A stretch of 64,000 bases of DNA from Paenibacillus polymyxa (GTDB lineage: Bacteria; Bacillota; Bacilli; Paenibacillales; Paenibacillaceae), in the NCBI RefSeq assembly GCF_015710975.1, contig NZ_CP049783.1:2795501-2859500 (forward strand). Direction: 5' to 3'. Of the stretch, positions 36,383-45,143 are shown in pieces. How positions within the stretch are numbered: the stretch's first letter is position 1; each line of letters starts with the position of its first letter. The notes beneath the pieces are model-generated. The model ran no database searches. It had not been told where the DNA came from and worked only from the letters and a program-made list of their open reading frames with translations. The position numbers and the translations under genes are program-made.

Positions 36383-36402
36383 ATATAATTAGGTTATCTA
36401 AC
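36383..36402 (-). promoter_or_regulatory. MarR operator copy upstream of marR
   Basis: This is the reverse complement of the 20-base site at 35783-35802 without mismatch. It lies 16 bases upstream of the marR start codon, suited to autorepression. Confidence 0.75.
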
Positions 36403-36558
36403 TATTTATCAATATAACGTATTGTCATGAATAAAACAATATCTAGAAAGAAATACTGCTACATTCAATACAGAAGCAGGGTTAAAAATCAGCTGAATGA
36501 ACCAAACTGTAAATAGGTTACCAAAATGCCCCAAAAGATAAGTGAAGGAGGCGTTCCT

Positions 36559-36660
36559 ATGTTCCGCAAGCAGGAAAGAACGCTCATTATTGTATGTATA
36601 GTAATTGCGGCCATTATGCTATATGCCGTAATTAAAAGCATAGCTCGCTTGACTCCCTAG
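36559..36660 (+). CDS. 33-residue single-helix membrane peptide upstream of cydA
   Basis: This short ORF follows AAGGAGGCG and encodes a basic N-terminus (MFRKQER), one membrane helix (TLIIVCIVIAAIMLYAVI) and a short basic tail (KSIARLTP). It is too short for most gene finders. I do not recognise the family; its place 66 bases before cydA suggests a leader peptide or an accessory subunit of the bd oxidase. The strong ribosome binding site and clean helix are the evidence; there is no comparative support here. Confidence 0.5.
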   Translation: MFRKQERTLIIVCIVIAAIMLYAVIKSIARLTP

Positions 36661-36726
36661 TTGGTAATCATGAGTGAATTCGAAGTTTTCCCTATTAAAA
36701 ATGTGAAATGAAGGAGTGAAACCCAT

Positions 36727-38073
36727 TTGTCTTCACTGGACCCTGTATTGCTAAGCCGGATGCTGACCGGAATTACCCTGTTTGTTCATATCGTATTTGC
36801 ATCCATCGGCGTTGGCGTACCCTTAATGATTGCACTTGCAGAATGGCGCGGGCTGCGAACTGGTGATTCGCATTATACACTGCTGGCACGGCGGTGGGCT
36901 CGGGGGTTTGTCATTACTGTCGCCGTGGGCGTCGTGACAGGCACCTCCATTGGTCTACAGCTCAGTTTGCTTTGGCCTACCTTTATGCGGGTGGCCGGAC
37001 AAGCGATTGCGCTGCCCCTGTTTTTAGAGACGTTTGCTTTCTTTATCGAAGCAATATTCCTAGGCATCTATTTGTATACCTGGGATCGGTTTAAAAGTAA
37101 ATATTTTCACTTGATGCTGCTCATCCCGGTAGCGATTGCCTCGTCTGCCTCAGCGGTTTTTATTACGACTGTGAACTCGTTCATGAACCAACCTCAAGGC
37201 TTTACACTCAAAAATGGAGTCATGACCAATATTCATCCCATCGAGGCTATGCTAAACCCGGCCACGCCGACCAAAGTGTCCCATGTACTGGCTTCCTCGT
37301 ATACATTGAGCGCAGGGGTGCTGATGGGGCTGGCTGCTTACAGCATGCTGCGGGGGCGTAATCACCCTTATTTTAAAAAGGCGCTGAAGCTGACGGCCAC
37401 CTGTACCATTGTATTTGCCATCAGCACAGTGCTGATTGGAGACGCATCCGGCAAATTTCTGGCCAAATATCAGCCGGAGAAGCTGGCTGCTGCCGAATGG
37501 CATTTTGATACGATGACACACGCCCCCTTTGTATATGGCGGCTTTATGGACGAAAACGGTGAAATCAAATATGCCCTGAAAGTGCCTTATGCACTTAGTA
37601 TCCTGGCAGGTAATTTGCCTAGTACGGAGGTTAAGGGGTTAAATGACTATCCGGTGGAGGAGCGTCCGCCGCTGTCTATTCATTATATGTTTGACCTCAA
37701 GATCACCACAGGAGTGCTGATTCTCGTCATCCCACTGCTGTATCTGATCCGTAAGCGTTTGCCAGGTCGCAAACCCTACCCCAAATGGCTGCTGCTAGCG
37801 CTCATTCTGGTCGGACCGATGGCGATGGTAGCTATTGAGCTGGGCTGGATGTTTGCAGAGGTCGGCAGACAGCCGTGGATTTTACGCGGATATATGAAGG
37901 TGTCCGAAGCAGCAACCACTTCTACAAGTGTTGGGTGGATGCTAGTGTTGTTTGTTATTTTGTATCTGGTGTTGTGCTTCTCGGCCATCAAGGTACTCAG
38001 CAAGCTATTCCGTAATAAGGATGCCGTGGAAGAGATAAGACAGCTGGGCCTGGAAGGGGCTGAAGGCAAGTGA
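36727..38073 (+). CDS. cydA: cytochrome bd menaquinol oxidase subunit I (CydA)
   Basis: A 448-residue protein with about nine membrane helices. The start reads LSRMLTGITLFVHIVFASIGVGVPL, with the family N-terminal His ligand region. GRQPWILRG (about 382-390) is the conserved bd family motif, and the loop between helices 6 and 7 is short, as in Bacillus-type CydA. It oxidises menaquinol and reduces oxygen with high affinity. The start is TTG at 36727, ten bases after AAGGAGTGA; the gene product otherwise lacks a start in the right place. cydB overlaps its end. Confidence 0.95.
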   Translation: MSSLDPVLLSRMLTGITLFVHIVFASIGVGVPLMIALAEWRGLRTGDSHYTLLARRWARGFVITVAVGVVTGTSIGLQLSLLWPTFMRVAGQAIALPLFLETFAFFIEAIFLGIYLYTWDRFKSKYFHLMLLIPVAIASSASAVFITTVNSFMNQPQGFTLKNGVMTNIHPIEAMLNPATPTKVSHVLASSYTLSAGVLMGLAAYSMLRGRNHPYFKKALKLTATCTIVFAISTVLIGDASGKFLAKYQPEKLAAAEWHFDTMTHAPFVYGGFMDENGEIKYALKVPYALSILAGNLPSTEVKGLNDYPVEERPPLSIHYMFDLKITTGVLILVIPLLYLIRKRLPGRKPYPKWLLLALILVGPMAMVAIELGWMFAEVGRQPWILRGYMKVSEAATTSTSVGWMLVLFVILYLVLCFSAIKVLSKLFRNKDAVEEIRQLGLEGAEGK

Positions 38074-39101
38074 GCTATGAAATTGTAGGTATCGCTATAT
38101 TGTGGACCTTCCTGTTTGGATATTTGCTTGTGGCGTCCATTGATTTTGGTGCAGGCTTTTTCAGCTTTTACAGCGTGCTGACAGGCCACCAGAATAAAAT
38201 CCACAATATCATTCAACGATATCTGTCTCCGGTGTGGGAGGTAACGAACGTATTTCTCATCTTTTTTGTGGTGGGATTAAACGGGTTCTTCCCGGATGCG
38301 GCTTATTACTATGGTACGGCGTTACTCGTTCCCGGCAGTATTGCGATTGTGCTGCTCGCGATCCGGGGAGTATATTATGCTTACAATACCTATGGGCATT
38401 CGGGTAAAAATAATATCGTCTACATGGCATTGTACGGTGCGACTGGGCTGCTGATTCCCGCGGCACTGTCGACGGTCCTCGCTATTTCAGAAGGCGGCAT
38501 TATTATAGAGAACAGCACAGGTGTTCATCTGCAATGGGGCCAGCTATTAAGCAACCCTTACACGTGGGCAGTTATTATTCTGGCGCTGGTGAGTGTATTG
38601 TATATATCGGCGATGTTTTTGTCCTTTTATGCCAAAAGGGCAGGGGACAAGGTCGCTTTTGAAATCGTACGAGGGTACGCGTTACTCTGGAGTGCTCCTA
38701 CGATTTTAGCGAGTTTGTTCGCATTTTTCCAGATTAACAAACAAAATCCAGACCATTTTGCCAATATGCTTAGTATGGCCTGGATGTTTGTCGCATCCTT
38801 CATATGCTTTGTGGGAGCAGTGTATCTGGTCTGGCAGCGGCGGCATTTGGGTATCTCCTTCATCCTGGTGATGCTGCAATTTGCATTTGCCTGGTATGGC
38901 TATGGCCGCTCACATCTTCCGTATGTTCTGTATCCCTACATTAATGTATATAACAGCTTTACGAACTCTACGATGGCGTATGCATTGATTACGGCGTTTG
39001 TTGCGGGTCTGCTGGTGCTGGTTCCTTCGCTGATCCTGATATTGAGATTGTTTCTGTTCGATGCAAAGTATGTACGAGGACAAGCGGGAAAGAAGGGGTG
39101 A
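38070..39101 (+). CDS. cydB: cytochrome bd menaquinol oxidase subunit II (CydB)
   Basis: This 343-residue protein has eight to nine membrane helices and starts MSYEIVGIAILWTFLFGYLLVASIDFGAGFF, the typical CydB N-terminus with the conserved acidic Asp in DFGAG. CydB stabilises CydA and its haem groups. The GTG start overlaps the cydA stop by four bases. A short CydS-like ORF follows six bases after the stop, completing a cydABS operon. Confidence 0.95.
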   Translation: MSYEIVGIAILWTFLFGYLLVASIDFGAGFFSFYSVLTGHQNKIHNIIQRYLSPVWEVTNVFLIFFVVGLNGFFPDAAYYYGTALLVPGSIAIVLLAIRGVYYAYNTYGHSGKNNIVYMALYGATGLLIPAALSTVLAISEGGIIIENSTGVHLQWGQLLSNPYTWAVIILALVSVLYISAMFLSFYAKRAGDKVAFEIVRGYALLWSAPTILASLFAFFQINKQNPDHFANMLSMAWMFVASFICFVGAVYLVWQRRHLGISFILVMLQFAFAWYGYGRSHLPYVLYPYINVYNSFTNSTMAYALITAFVAGLLVLVPSLILILRLFLFDAKYVRGQAGKKG

Positions 39102-39107
39102 GTTAGA

Positions 39108-39218
39108 GTGGTTGCTTTCGAGCATTTTACGATCATGTATGAGTCGCCGATCATTATCGTGGTGGCGATTGTGTTTTTGTTTATTTATTCGGCACGCTTT
39201 AAAAATCCACAGGACTGA
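39108..39218 (+). CDS. cydS: CydS-like small third subunit of cytochrome bd oxidase
   Basis: A 36-residue ORF with GTG start, preceded by AAGGGGTGA, immediately behind cydB. It encodes a short amphipathic lead (VVAFEHFTIMYESP), one membrane helix (IIIVVAIVFLFIYSARF) and KNPQD. Size, single helix and position fit the CydS family seen in the Geobacillus bd oxidase structure, where it packs against CydA. Sequence identity of such peptides is low, so the name rests mostly on context. Confidence 0.7.
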   Translation: MVAFEHFTIMYESPIIIVVAIVFLFIYSARFKNPQD

Positions 39219-39232
39219 CAATAACATGTGGA

Positions 39233-39266
39233 GCAGGCCTTCTAATAGATCCGGGAGGTCTGTTTT
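39233..39266 (+). terminator. candidate terminator of cydABS
   Basis: CAGGCCT near 39234 pairs with AGGTCTG near 39256-39262, with one G-U pair, followed by TTTTTGC. Confidence 0.5.
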
Positions 39267-39428
39267 TGCTGTATTATCGCAGAATTTCCTTTACAGATGT
39301 GATTGAATTATACTTTACATAGTTCAGGATGTTGCATCATTTCATGATCACATTTGAGTGACAATATATAGTTAAATTGAACCGTTGTGTTTTTTGGAGA
39401 ACGGGTCTGTCAGGGAGGGGGCTGCATC

Positions 39429-40439
39429 ATGCCTAAAGTGCGTTTTAACAATATGGATCATGTAAATACCGATAAAACCATTAAGCAATTCAGACAATGG
39501 CGGCAGGAGCGACGCAGCAAAATAAAGGATTACACGTTCGTTGTGCCCAACCATCTCCCGGAGCTGGAGTTTCTGCATAGTAATCGGGAAATGGCGACGG
39601 CGACCTGGGTGGGCCATTCCACCTTTTTCATTCAGTACCTTGGGCTGAATATGGTCACCGATCCGGTGTGGGCAGAGCGTATGGCTTTTGATAAAAGATT
39701 GGCTCCGCCCGGTATTCGTATTCAGGATGTGCCACCGCTAGATATCATTCTGCTGTCACATTCGCATTATGATCATTTACATTTGGCATCGTTGCGGAAG
39801 TTATATCGTGCAGATACATTGATACTCGTCCCCTCGGGGTTAAAGTCGAAAATGATCCGTAAAGGCTTTCGCAACTGCCATGAGCTGCAATGGTGGGAGC
39901 ATTTTACGGTAGGTGGAGTGCGGATTACATTTGTTCCGGCACAGCACTGGACACGGCGTACGCCGTTTGATACCAATACTTCACATTGGGGTGGATACGT
40001 TCTGCAAAGTGAGCAGCAGGTGATCGGTTCTGCCACGTCTGTTGCAGGCTCAGATGCTCACGCAGAATCAGATTCAGCGGAGGCACCTACGTTGTATTTT
40101 GTGGGAGACACCGGATATTTCCGTGGGTTTAAGGAGATTGGCGAGCGCTTTGCTATTGATCTGACCTTTATGCCGATTGGTGCGTATGAACCGGAATGGT
40201 TCATGACCTCGCAGCATGTGACACCGGAGGAGGCGTTGCAGGGCTTTGTGGATTGCGGCGCAGATCAGATGATCCCGATGCACTATGGAGCCTTTAAGCT
40301 GGCGGACGATACGCCGAGAGAGGCGCTGGATCGTCTTGAAGTGGAGCGAGAGCGCTTGGGGATTGCAAAGGAACGCATCCATGTACTGGGGCACGGAGAG
40401 ACGCTGAAAATTGGGCGTCGTTGCTCAACTAGAATCTGA
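39429..40439 (+). CDS. metallo-beta-lactamase-fold hydrolase (UlaG/NAPE-PLD-like)
   Basis: The 336-residue cytoplasmic enzyme has the metal-binding HSHYDHLH motif (LLSHSHYDHLHLASL), downstream FVGDTGYF, and MPIGAYEPEWFMTSQHVTPEEALQGF leading to PMHYGAFKLADD, which supply the remaining His and Asp ligands. This set is found in MBL-fold hydrolases related to N-acyl-phosphatidylethanolamine phospholipase D and UlaG. The reaction is likely cleavage of a phosphodiester or lactone, with substrate unknown. I chose the ATG at 39429 because GGGAGGGGG lies upstream; a longer in-frame reading from 39387 has no such site. A bidirectional terminator follows. Confidence 0.85.
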   Translation: MPKVRFNNMDHVNTDKTIKQFRQWRQERRSKIKDYTFVVPNHLPELEFLHSNREMATATWVGHSTFFIQYLGLNMVTDPVWAERMAFDKRLAPPGIRIQDVPPLDIILLSHSHYDHLHLASLRKLYRADTLILVPSGLKSKMIRKGFRNCHELQWWEHFTVGGVRITFVPAQHWTRRTPFDTNTSHWGGYVLQSEQQVIGSATSVAGSDAHAESDSAEAPTLYFVGDTGYFRGFKEIGERFAIDLTFMPIGAYEPEWFMTSQHVTPEEALQGFVDCGADQMIPMHYGAFKLADDTPREALDRLEVERERLGIAKERIHVLGHGETLKIGRRCSTRI

Positions 40440-40462
40440 AGGGTTCAGTAACGTATATAAAA

Positions 40463-40508
40463 TAAGCGACTCGGTGGACAATGAATTTGCCTGCCGAGCC
40501 GCTTTTTT
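40463..40508. terminator. terminator between convergent MBL hydrolase and isdG-like genes
   Basis: AAGCGACTCGG (about 40464-40474) pairs with CCGAGCCGCTT with a single mismatch, followed by a T7 run. Confidence 0.8.
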
Positions 40509-40531
40509 TAGTTTTAGGCTACCGTCCAGAA

Positions 40532-40882
40532 TTATACGGCTTCGATATCACTCGCCAAAGAGGAATCATTGTTCGAGATGGGATGACGAACGATTTTAAC
40601 CTCATAAAATGTGATTTTGTTTTCAATAATATAGTCTGGAATTTGACGGTGGTTGTGGGATTCGCGGAACGCTTCACTTTTCGTCCAGCCTTGGAAGTTC
40701 TCTTTTTCCTGCCAGCGTGTGCTAATCGTTACTTCCTCATAATCCTTCGTGTTTTCCGTCAGCAGCACTTCCAGACCGAGGAAGCCTTCCATTTTTTCAA
40801 CCTGTCCTTCTTTGTTAAATCTTTCGATGAGCAGGTGGGCATTGCCCGGTGTAATTTTAGATGTATTTGTAACGATAACCAT
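40532..40882 (-). CDS. IsdG/HmoA-type haem-degrading monooxygenase
   Basis: This 116-residue antibiotic-biosynthesis-monooxygenase fold protein has the residues that define IsdG-type enzymes: Asn6 in IVTNTS, Trp in [10 protein letters not shown] and the haem-ligand His in [10 protein letters not shown], plus the FIERF-like helix ([24 protein letters not shown]). Such enzymes open the haem ring in the cytoplasm and release iron. The gene begins one base after the stop of an ABC transporter ATPase gene, with AGGAGG upstream, so haem import and degradation are coupled. I chose the ATG at 40882; a start 20 codons earlier would overlap the ATPase gene. Confidence 0.88.
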   Translation of the reverse strand: MVIVTNTSKITPGNAHLLIERFNKEGQVEKMEGFLGLEVLLTENTKDYEEVTISTRWQEKENFQGWTKSEAFRESHNHRQIPDYIIENKITFYEVKIVRHPISNNDSSLASDIEAV

Positions 40883-40883
40883 A

Positions 40884-41675
40884 TTAAATTCCTCCTGAAT
40901 GATGTGGTATGGTCGGTATAATAACCGGATAGCCATCCTCAAATTTGATGGTAGCGTTCATTTCATAAATGTCACGAAGAAAAGCAGACGTCAAAATCTG
41001 ACGGGGTTCGCCAGCGACGGCGATTCGTCCCTTTTTAAGCGCAATCATATGATGACAATAGGCCGCAGCTTGCTGCAAATCATGCAGTACCATAACAATC
41101 GTCAAGCCGGACTCGTGATTGATACGCCGCAGCATATCCATAACTTCAAATTGATGGGCGATATCCAGAAAAGTGGTTGGTTCATCGAGTAAAAGAATAC
41201 CCGTTTGTTGGGCCAAGGCCATTGCAATTCGCGCTTTTTGTTGTTCACCTCCCGATAGAGTATGGAACATCCGATCTGCATAGGGCTTGATGCCTGTGAT
41301 TCCCATGACATGGTCGATAATATGCTGGTCTTGTCTGGTAGGACTTGTCCTCAAACCCTTGGTATGAGGGGATCTTCCGTAAGCGACCAGCTCACGGACT
41401 GTTAATAACGGCAGCATGTCCTTCATTTGCGGCAGCATGGTAATCGTCTGGGCAAAATCACGCCGTTTGTATTCCTCTACGGGCCTTCCCAGTACGGAAA
41501 CCTTGCCCTGATCCTGCTTGAGCAGCCGGGTCAAAATCCGCAAAAGCGTAGACTTGCCTGAGCCATTGGGACCGACAATGGCAGTGAGTTGTCCGGCGGG
41601 CAAGGTAATGTTCACATCGTCCAACTGGAAATATCCGCGTTGTAAGGAAAGATGCTCACCCTGAATGGCTGTCAT
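40884..41675 (-). CDS. iron/haem ABC transporter ATP-binding protein (FhuC/HmuV type)
   Basis: The 263-residue ATPase has Walker [11 protein letters not shown] (residues 36-45), signature [18 protein letters not shown], Walker B ILLLDEPT and the H-loop VLHDLQQA. It belongs to the FecCD-partner group. It overlaps the permease gene start-to-stop (ATGA) and is followed directly by the haem monooxygenase gene. It would power import of a haem or ferric-siderophore cargo bound by the lipoprotein encoded further upstream. Confidence 0.92.
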   Translation of the reverse strand: MTAIQGEHLSLQRGYFQLDDVNITLPAGQLTAIVGPNGSGKSTLLRILTRLLKQDQGKVSVLGRPVEEYKRRDFAQTITMLPQMKDMLPLLTVRELVAYGRSPHTKGLRTSPTRQDQHIIDHVMGITGIKPYADRMFHTLSGGEQQKARIAMALAQQTGILLLDEPTTFLDIAHQFEVMDMLRRINHESGLTIVMVLHDLQQAAAYCHHMIALKKGRIAVAGEPRQILTSAFLRDIYEMNATIKFEDGYPVIIPTIPHHSGGI

Positions 41676-42676
41676 CCGAAATTCCCCCGTTTCTTGAGCA
41701 GGATTAAGAAGAACGGTGCCCCAATGACGGCCAGCAAAATACCGACAGGCAGCTCAATTGGGTCAAACCAAGAGCGTGCCACTGTATCCGCCAGGACAAC
41801 CAGTGTTCCGCCGCCCACAATGGAAAGGGGGAGGAGAAAACGATAATCTTCCCCGATGAGCAGCCTTATAACATGGGGGACGACCAGTCCTACGAACCCG
41901 ATCAGCCCGGCTACACTGACTGCCGTGCCAGCGAGCAGGGCAGAGAGCAAAATAATGAGCATCCGTTGAAGCTCTACCCGCTGGCCCAGCAACTGTGCTG
42001 AATCATCACCCAATAGCAACAAATTCGCAGGCTTAATGGCAAACAAAGAGGCGATTAAGCCAATGATAGCGTAAGGAGCCATGAACTCCAGATGATGCCA
42101 GCTTCGTCCATTTAACCCGCCGGATAGCCAAGGAAGTACAGCCTGTACGCGGTCGCTGTACATGACCATTACTCCGTTGGTGAGCGCGCCCAGCAACGCG
42201 TTGATTGCAACACCAGCCAGTACAATTTTGACAGGGGAAGCCCCTCGGTCCCAAGCCAGCAGGTAAATGACGATCGCACTCAGAAAGGCTCCCAAAAAGG
42301 CGGTTACCGGAAGAAGGTAACTAAGCTGTGGAAGCATCACCATCGTAATGACGGCTGCAAGCCCACCTCCAGCCGATACACCAATAATGCCTGGGTCAGC
42401 CAATGGATTTTTCATGACGCCTTGAAGAAGTGCTCCTGAAGCTGCGAGACAAGCGCCTACCAGTAAACCCACCAACACTCTGGGTAGTCGGAGATCCATT
42501 AGGATCGTGCGATATGTGGATTCATCATTATGTAGCAAAACCTGATTGATTTCTTGAAGTGGAATCGACACCGAACCGTAGGCCAGACCGTACACAGAGA
42601 CAGCTAGCAGTAAGATCGGAAGGGTAATCCAGGCGATGGTGCGTCTTCTGGTGCGCTGTAGTTTGTTCATCGTCAT
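41672..42676 (-). CDS. iron/haem ABC transporter permease, FecCD family
   Basis: This 334-residue permease has about ten membrane helices. The N-terminal DLRLPRVLVGLLVGACLAASGALLQGVMKNPLADPGIIGVSAGGGLAA is the FecCD hallmark, and GLIGFVGLVVPHVIRLLIGEDYR near the end contains the ATPase coupling helix. It starts three bases after the lipoprotein gene and overlaps the ATPase gene. The permease works with both neighbours in a leftward operon headed by two Fur boxes. Confidence 0.93.
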   Translation of the reverse strand: MTMNKLQRTRRRTIAWITLPILLLAVSVYGLAYGSVSIPLQEINQVLLHNDESTYRTILMDLRLPRVLVGLLVGACLAASGALLQGVMKNPLADPGIIGVSAGGGLAAVITMVMLPQLSYLLPVTAFLGAFLSAIVIYLLAWDRGASPVKIVLAGVAINALLGALTNGVMVMYSDRVQAVLPWLSGGLNGRSWHHLEFMAPYAIIGLIASLFAIKPANLLLLGDDSAQLLGQRVELQRMLIILLSALLAGTAVSVAGLIGFVGLVVPHVIRLLIGEDYRFLLPLSIVGGGTLVVLADTVARSWFDPIELPVGILLAVIGAPFFLILLKKRGNFG

Positions 42677-42679
42677 CGC

Positions 42680-43657
42680 CTATTTCGCCGGATACAGCTT
42701 TTGGTGCATCAAATCCAGCGCTTTAGTGACCCGTGTCCCCGGATTCGTCCCGAACAAATCTGAAGGTAAAACTTCGACCTGATTGTTTTGGACTGCCCTG
42801 ATTCCGTTCCAAGCTGCATTTTCCTGCATTTCCTTTATAAATGCGGCTTTAACCTCTTCCGTATTACCATGGGTCATGATGAAAATGTAATCGGGGTCAG
42901 CTTGTACGATGCGTTCTGTGTTCAACTGTGCATATTGCGGGAAATTTTGCAGGCCCGGAAAATCAGCGGCGATATTGGAGCCACCTGCAACTTCCAAAAT
43001 ATTTCCGCCTAGAGAATTCGGCAGCGCCGCCATGTACGTGGCCGGGGCTCCGTAAACCAGCAACACCTTCGGTTTGGAGGTAGAGGCTGTTTCTTTTTGC
43101 AGCTTGACTACCTGTTGGTCAATTTGTTGGTTCAGCTTTACGGCCCCGGCCTGCTTTTGCAGTAATTGTCCGAACAGGGTAATTTGTGACTGGATATCCT
43201 GAACTGAATTGGCCCCAGTCAGCAGTAGTTGTGAACCGACTCCTTCAATAGCTGGAATGTCTTTTTCATTCATAGGATAATTGCCTAGCACGACATCCGG
43301 TTTGAGCATCGTGATTTTCTCCAGATCCACTTCATGGGTGGAGCCTATTTGCTGAACGTTTTCAGCAGCAGGTACGACGGAAGGTCCATTGGAGTTGGGT
43401 CTGCCCACGGCTGTCCCGCCTAATGCGTAAATAATATCCAGATCGCCATTGCTGAGCGCAACGATATGTTGAGGGACCTTTTGAAACGCCAACGTCCGTT
43501 TTGAAAAATCAGTAACTTGAATCGTCGCGCCGCTTGTCGTGCTTGAAGCGGTAGATACGGAAGCGCTGGCTGGTTTGTGATCTGCGGAGGTACCATTACT
43601 ACATCCGGTAACTGCCAATAAAAGCGCTGCGGACGACCACAACACATAAGATTTCAT
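42680..43657 (-). CDS. iron/haem ABC transporter substrate-binding lipoprotein
   Basis: The 325-residue protein has a lipoprotein signal with lipobox AVTGC (Cys19) and a class III two-lobe binding fold: IVALSNGDLDIIYALGGTAVGRPN, then DLEKITMLKPDVVLGN, and a C-lobe with IMTHGNTEEV and NGIRAVQNNQVEVLP. Similar lipoproteins bind haem (HupD/IsdE-like) or ferric siderophores. THGN near residue 249 sits where IsdE has its haem-iron His, which hints at haem, but the Met ligand position is not obvious. First gene of a Fur-controlled operon ending in a haem monooxygenase, which favours haem. Confidence 0.88.
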   Translation of the reverse strand: MKSYVLWSSAALLLAVTGCSNGTSADHKPASASVSTASSTTSGATIQVTDFSKRTLAFQKVPQHIVALSNGDLDIIYALGGTAVGRPNSNGPSVVPAAENVQQIGSTHEVDLEKITMLKPDVVLGNYPMNEKDIPAIEGVGSQLLLTGANSVQDIQSQITLFGQLLQKQAGAVKLNQQIDQQVVKLQKETASTSKPKVLLVYGAPATYMAALPNSLGGNILEVAGGSNIAADFPGLQNFPQYAQLNTERIVQADPDYIFIMTHGNTEEVKAAFIKEMQENAAWNGIRAVQNNQVEVLPSDLFGTNPGTRVTKALDLMHQKLYPAK

Positions 43658-43692
43658 GTTATTCCTCCTGCAATTTTCAAGTTAAACAATAA

Positions 43693-43707
43693 TGATAATC
43701 ATTTTCA
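43693..43707 (-). promoter_or_regulatory. Fur box 1 in the haem-island intergenic region
   Basis: TGATAATCATTTTCA, written on the plus strand, matches TGATAATNATTATCA at all but one non-N position. It lies 36 bases upstream of the leftward lipoprotein gene. Confidence 0.85.
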
Positions 43708-43723
43708 TTTATGTATAAGAGAA

Positions 43724-43738
43724 TGATAATGAATATCA
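43724..43738 (-). promoter_or_regulatory. Fur box 2 in the haem-island intergenic region
   Basis: TGATAATGAATATCA, written on the plus strand, matches the Fur consensus at all but one non-N position. With the site at 43693 it forms a tandem pair in front of the leftward operon. Confidence 0.85.
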
Positions 43739-43886
43739 CTGAGTATTGTCAATTGAAAAAAAGCAATTTTTTAAATAAATTTTGAACTAAAAACAAAAGA
43801 GAGTCATTCGAATTATAGAAGAAGGAACTACAAATTTTTATTAAAAAATAGCATATATCAAGGGATTACGTACACACAAATACATA

Positions 43887-43916
43887 TTGACATTTTCGAA
43901 AAGTGTAAGATATATT
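43887..43916 (+). promoter_or_regulatory. candidate promoter of the NEAT operon
   Basis: TTGACA (43887-43892), an 18-base spacer and TATATT (43911-43916) form a plausible SigA promoter. The nearest Fur box is about 80 bases downstream, so another promoter nearer to it may exist. Confidence 0.45.
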
Positions 43917-44005
43917 GGTGATGGGTTTACTTGATTTTGCGAAATTATGGAATAGAGAGGTGGGGAGACAAGCTCGAAAAGAGCTATTTTTTTTAAATTA
44001 TCAAT

Positions 44006-44020
44006 TGAGAATGATAATCA
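44006..44020 (+). promoter_or_regulatory. Fur box upstream of the NEAT operon
   Basis: TGAGAATGATAATCA matches the Fur consensus at all but two non-N positions. It lies 36 bases upstream of the first NEAT gene. Confidence 0.75.
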
Positions 44021-44056
44021 ATTAGTTTATTCTCGTGGGGAGGGACTGCTGTCAAA

Positions 44057-44572
44057 ATGAAGAAGGGGTATTCTGCAATTATTGCTGTGTTTCTGCTGGT
44101 GAGTGTGCTGAGCTTTTGGCCAACTTCGTCATCTGTAGGAGCCGCTGCGGCTTCTCCAAAATTGGCGGATGGTACATACACGCTCAAATACAATATTCTC
44201 AAGGCAGAAAATGATTCGGTATCCATGGCTAATGATTATTTTGAAAAACCAGCTAAGTTGTATGTAAAGAAAGGTCAAATGACCATGCAAATTAAGCTGA
44301 ATCATAGCGAATGGACAACCGGGTTTAAAGTGGATTACAAAGGTAAAATCATCGATACCAAGGTCATCCAAAAGGATGCCAAAGCCGATACTCGCACCGT
44401 GCAATTTCCCATTGCGAGTGTCAACAGCCCGTTGATCTCTAAAATCCATGTTACTGTCCCTGCTTACAATTACGATCATGACTATACGATCCGCTTCGCT
44501 TTTGATTCCAAAAGCATCAAAAAAGTTGCAGCCGTCCAGTCAGCGAAATCAGCCAAATCTTCCAAAAAGTAA
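44057..44572 (+). CDS. secreted single-NEAT-domain haem-binding protein (hemophore candidate 1)
   Basis: This 171-residue protein has a signal peptide (about 1-32, AAAASPK cleavage region) and one NEAT domain (about residues 36-155). The haem pocket features are present: the 3-10 helix SMANDYFEKPAKL and the last-strand Y-x-x-x-Y motif in NYDHDYTIRF, where the first Tyr coordinates haem iron. The C-terminal tail is Lys/Ser-rich (SAKSAKSSKK) with no LPXTG or membrane anchor, so the protein is released or held by charge on the wall. First gene of the Fur-controlled NEAT operon. Single secreted NEAT proteins resemble Bacillus anthracis IsdX1, which takes haem from haemoglobin. Confidence 0.88.
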   Translation: MKKGYSAIIAVFLLVSVLSFWPTSSSVGAAAASPKLADGTYTLKYNILKAENDSVSMANDYFEKPAKLYVKKGQMTMQIKLNHSEWTTGFKVDYKGKIIDTKVIQKDAKADTRTVQFPIASVNSPLISKIHVTVPAYNYDHDYTIRFAFDSKSIKKVAAVQSAKSAKSSKK

Positions 44573-44644
44573 ATTGAAGCCATCTTTATCGTTCATAAAA
44601 TCAACATAAATTCAAGCATAAAAAATTGAGGAGTGTGTGTAGAT

Positions 44645-45112
44645 ATGAATATGGTAATGAATCGCTTTGAGCAATTTTCTTTCAAGAGGGCATTCGTAGC
44701 ACTGATCATGACAGCACTTGTTTTTGCACTGATGGCTCCACTTTCTGCTAAAGCAGCAGCAGCCGACGGCACGTATAACGTAGATTATACCGTTCTGAAG
44801 GATCAAACCAATGAAACTTCTCGATTGGACAGCTATCTGACGAAGCCTGCTCAGGTTACGGTAGCTAATGGCAAAAATGTTGTTCGTCTGACTGTGAAAA
44901 GCAGCAATCTGATTACGGCGTTCAAAGTAGAGCAAAATGGCGTATTGCAAGATGCGACTGTAGTAAGCACAAATACGGCAAACAACACTCGTGTCGTGGA
45001 ATTCGAAGTGGCTGACCTGAATGCCAAAGTAAATGCTTACGCTGAAATTACCATCCCAGTGATTGGTTACACAGGCAAGTACGATGTACAACTGCAATTC
45101 GACGAAATCTAA
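44645..45112 (+). CDS. secreted single-NEAT-domain protein (hemophore candidate 2)
   Basis: The 155-residue product has a signal peptide ending around AKAAAA and one NEAT domain filling the rest: ADGTYNVDYTVLKD, helix SRLDSYLTKPAQV, FKVEQNGVLQDATVV and the terminal Y-x-x-x-Y in GYTGKYDVQLQF. It ends right after the domain and has no anchor. The N-terminus (MNMVMNRFEQFSFKRAF) parallels that of the following gene (MNMIMNRMEKLSIKKVM), so the two are tandem paralogues; this similarity also supports ATG 44645 as the start. Probably a secreted haem carrier. Confidence 0.87.
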   Translation: MNMVMNRFEQFSFKRAFVALIMTALVFALMAPLSAKAAAADGTYNVDYTVLKDQTNETSRLDSYLTKPAQVTVANGKNVVRLTVKSSNLITAFKVEQNGVLQDATVVSTNTANNTRVVEFEVADLNAKVNAYAEITIPVIGYTGKYDVQLQFDEI

Positions 45113-45143
45113 TCCAAAATAAAACGTAAAAGGAGATTAAAAC

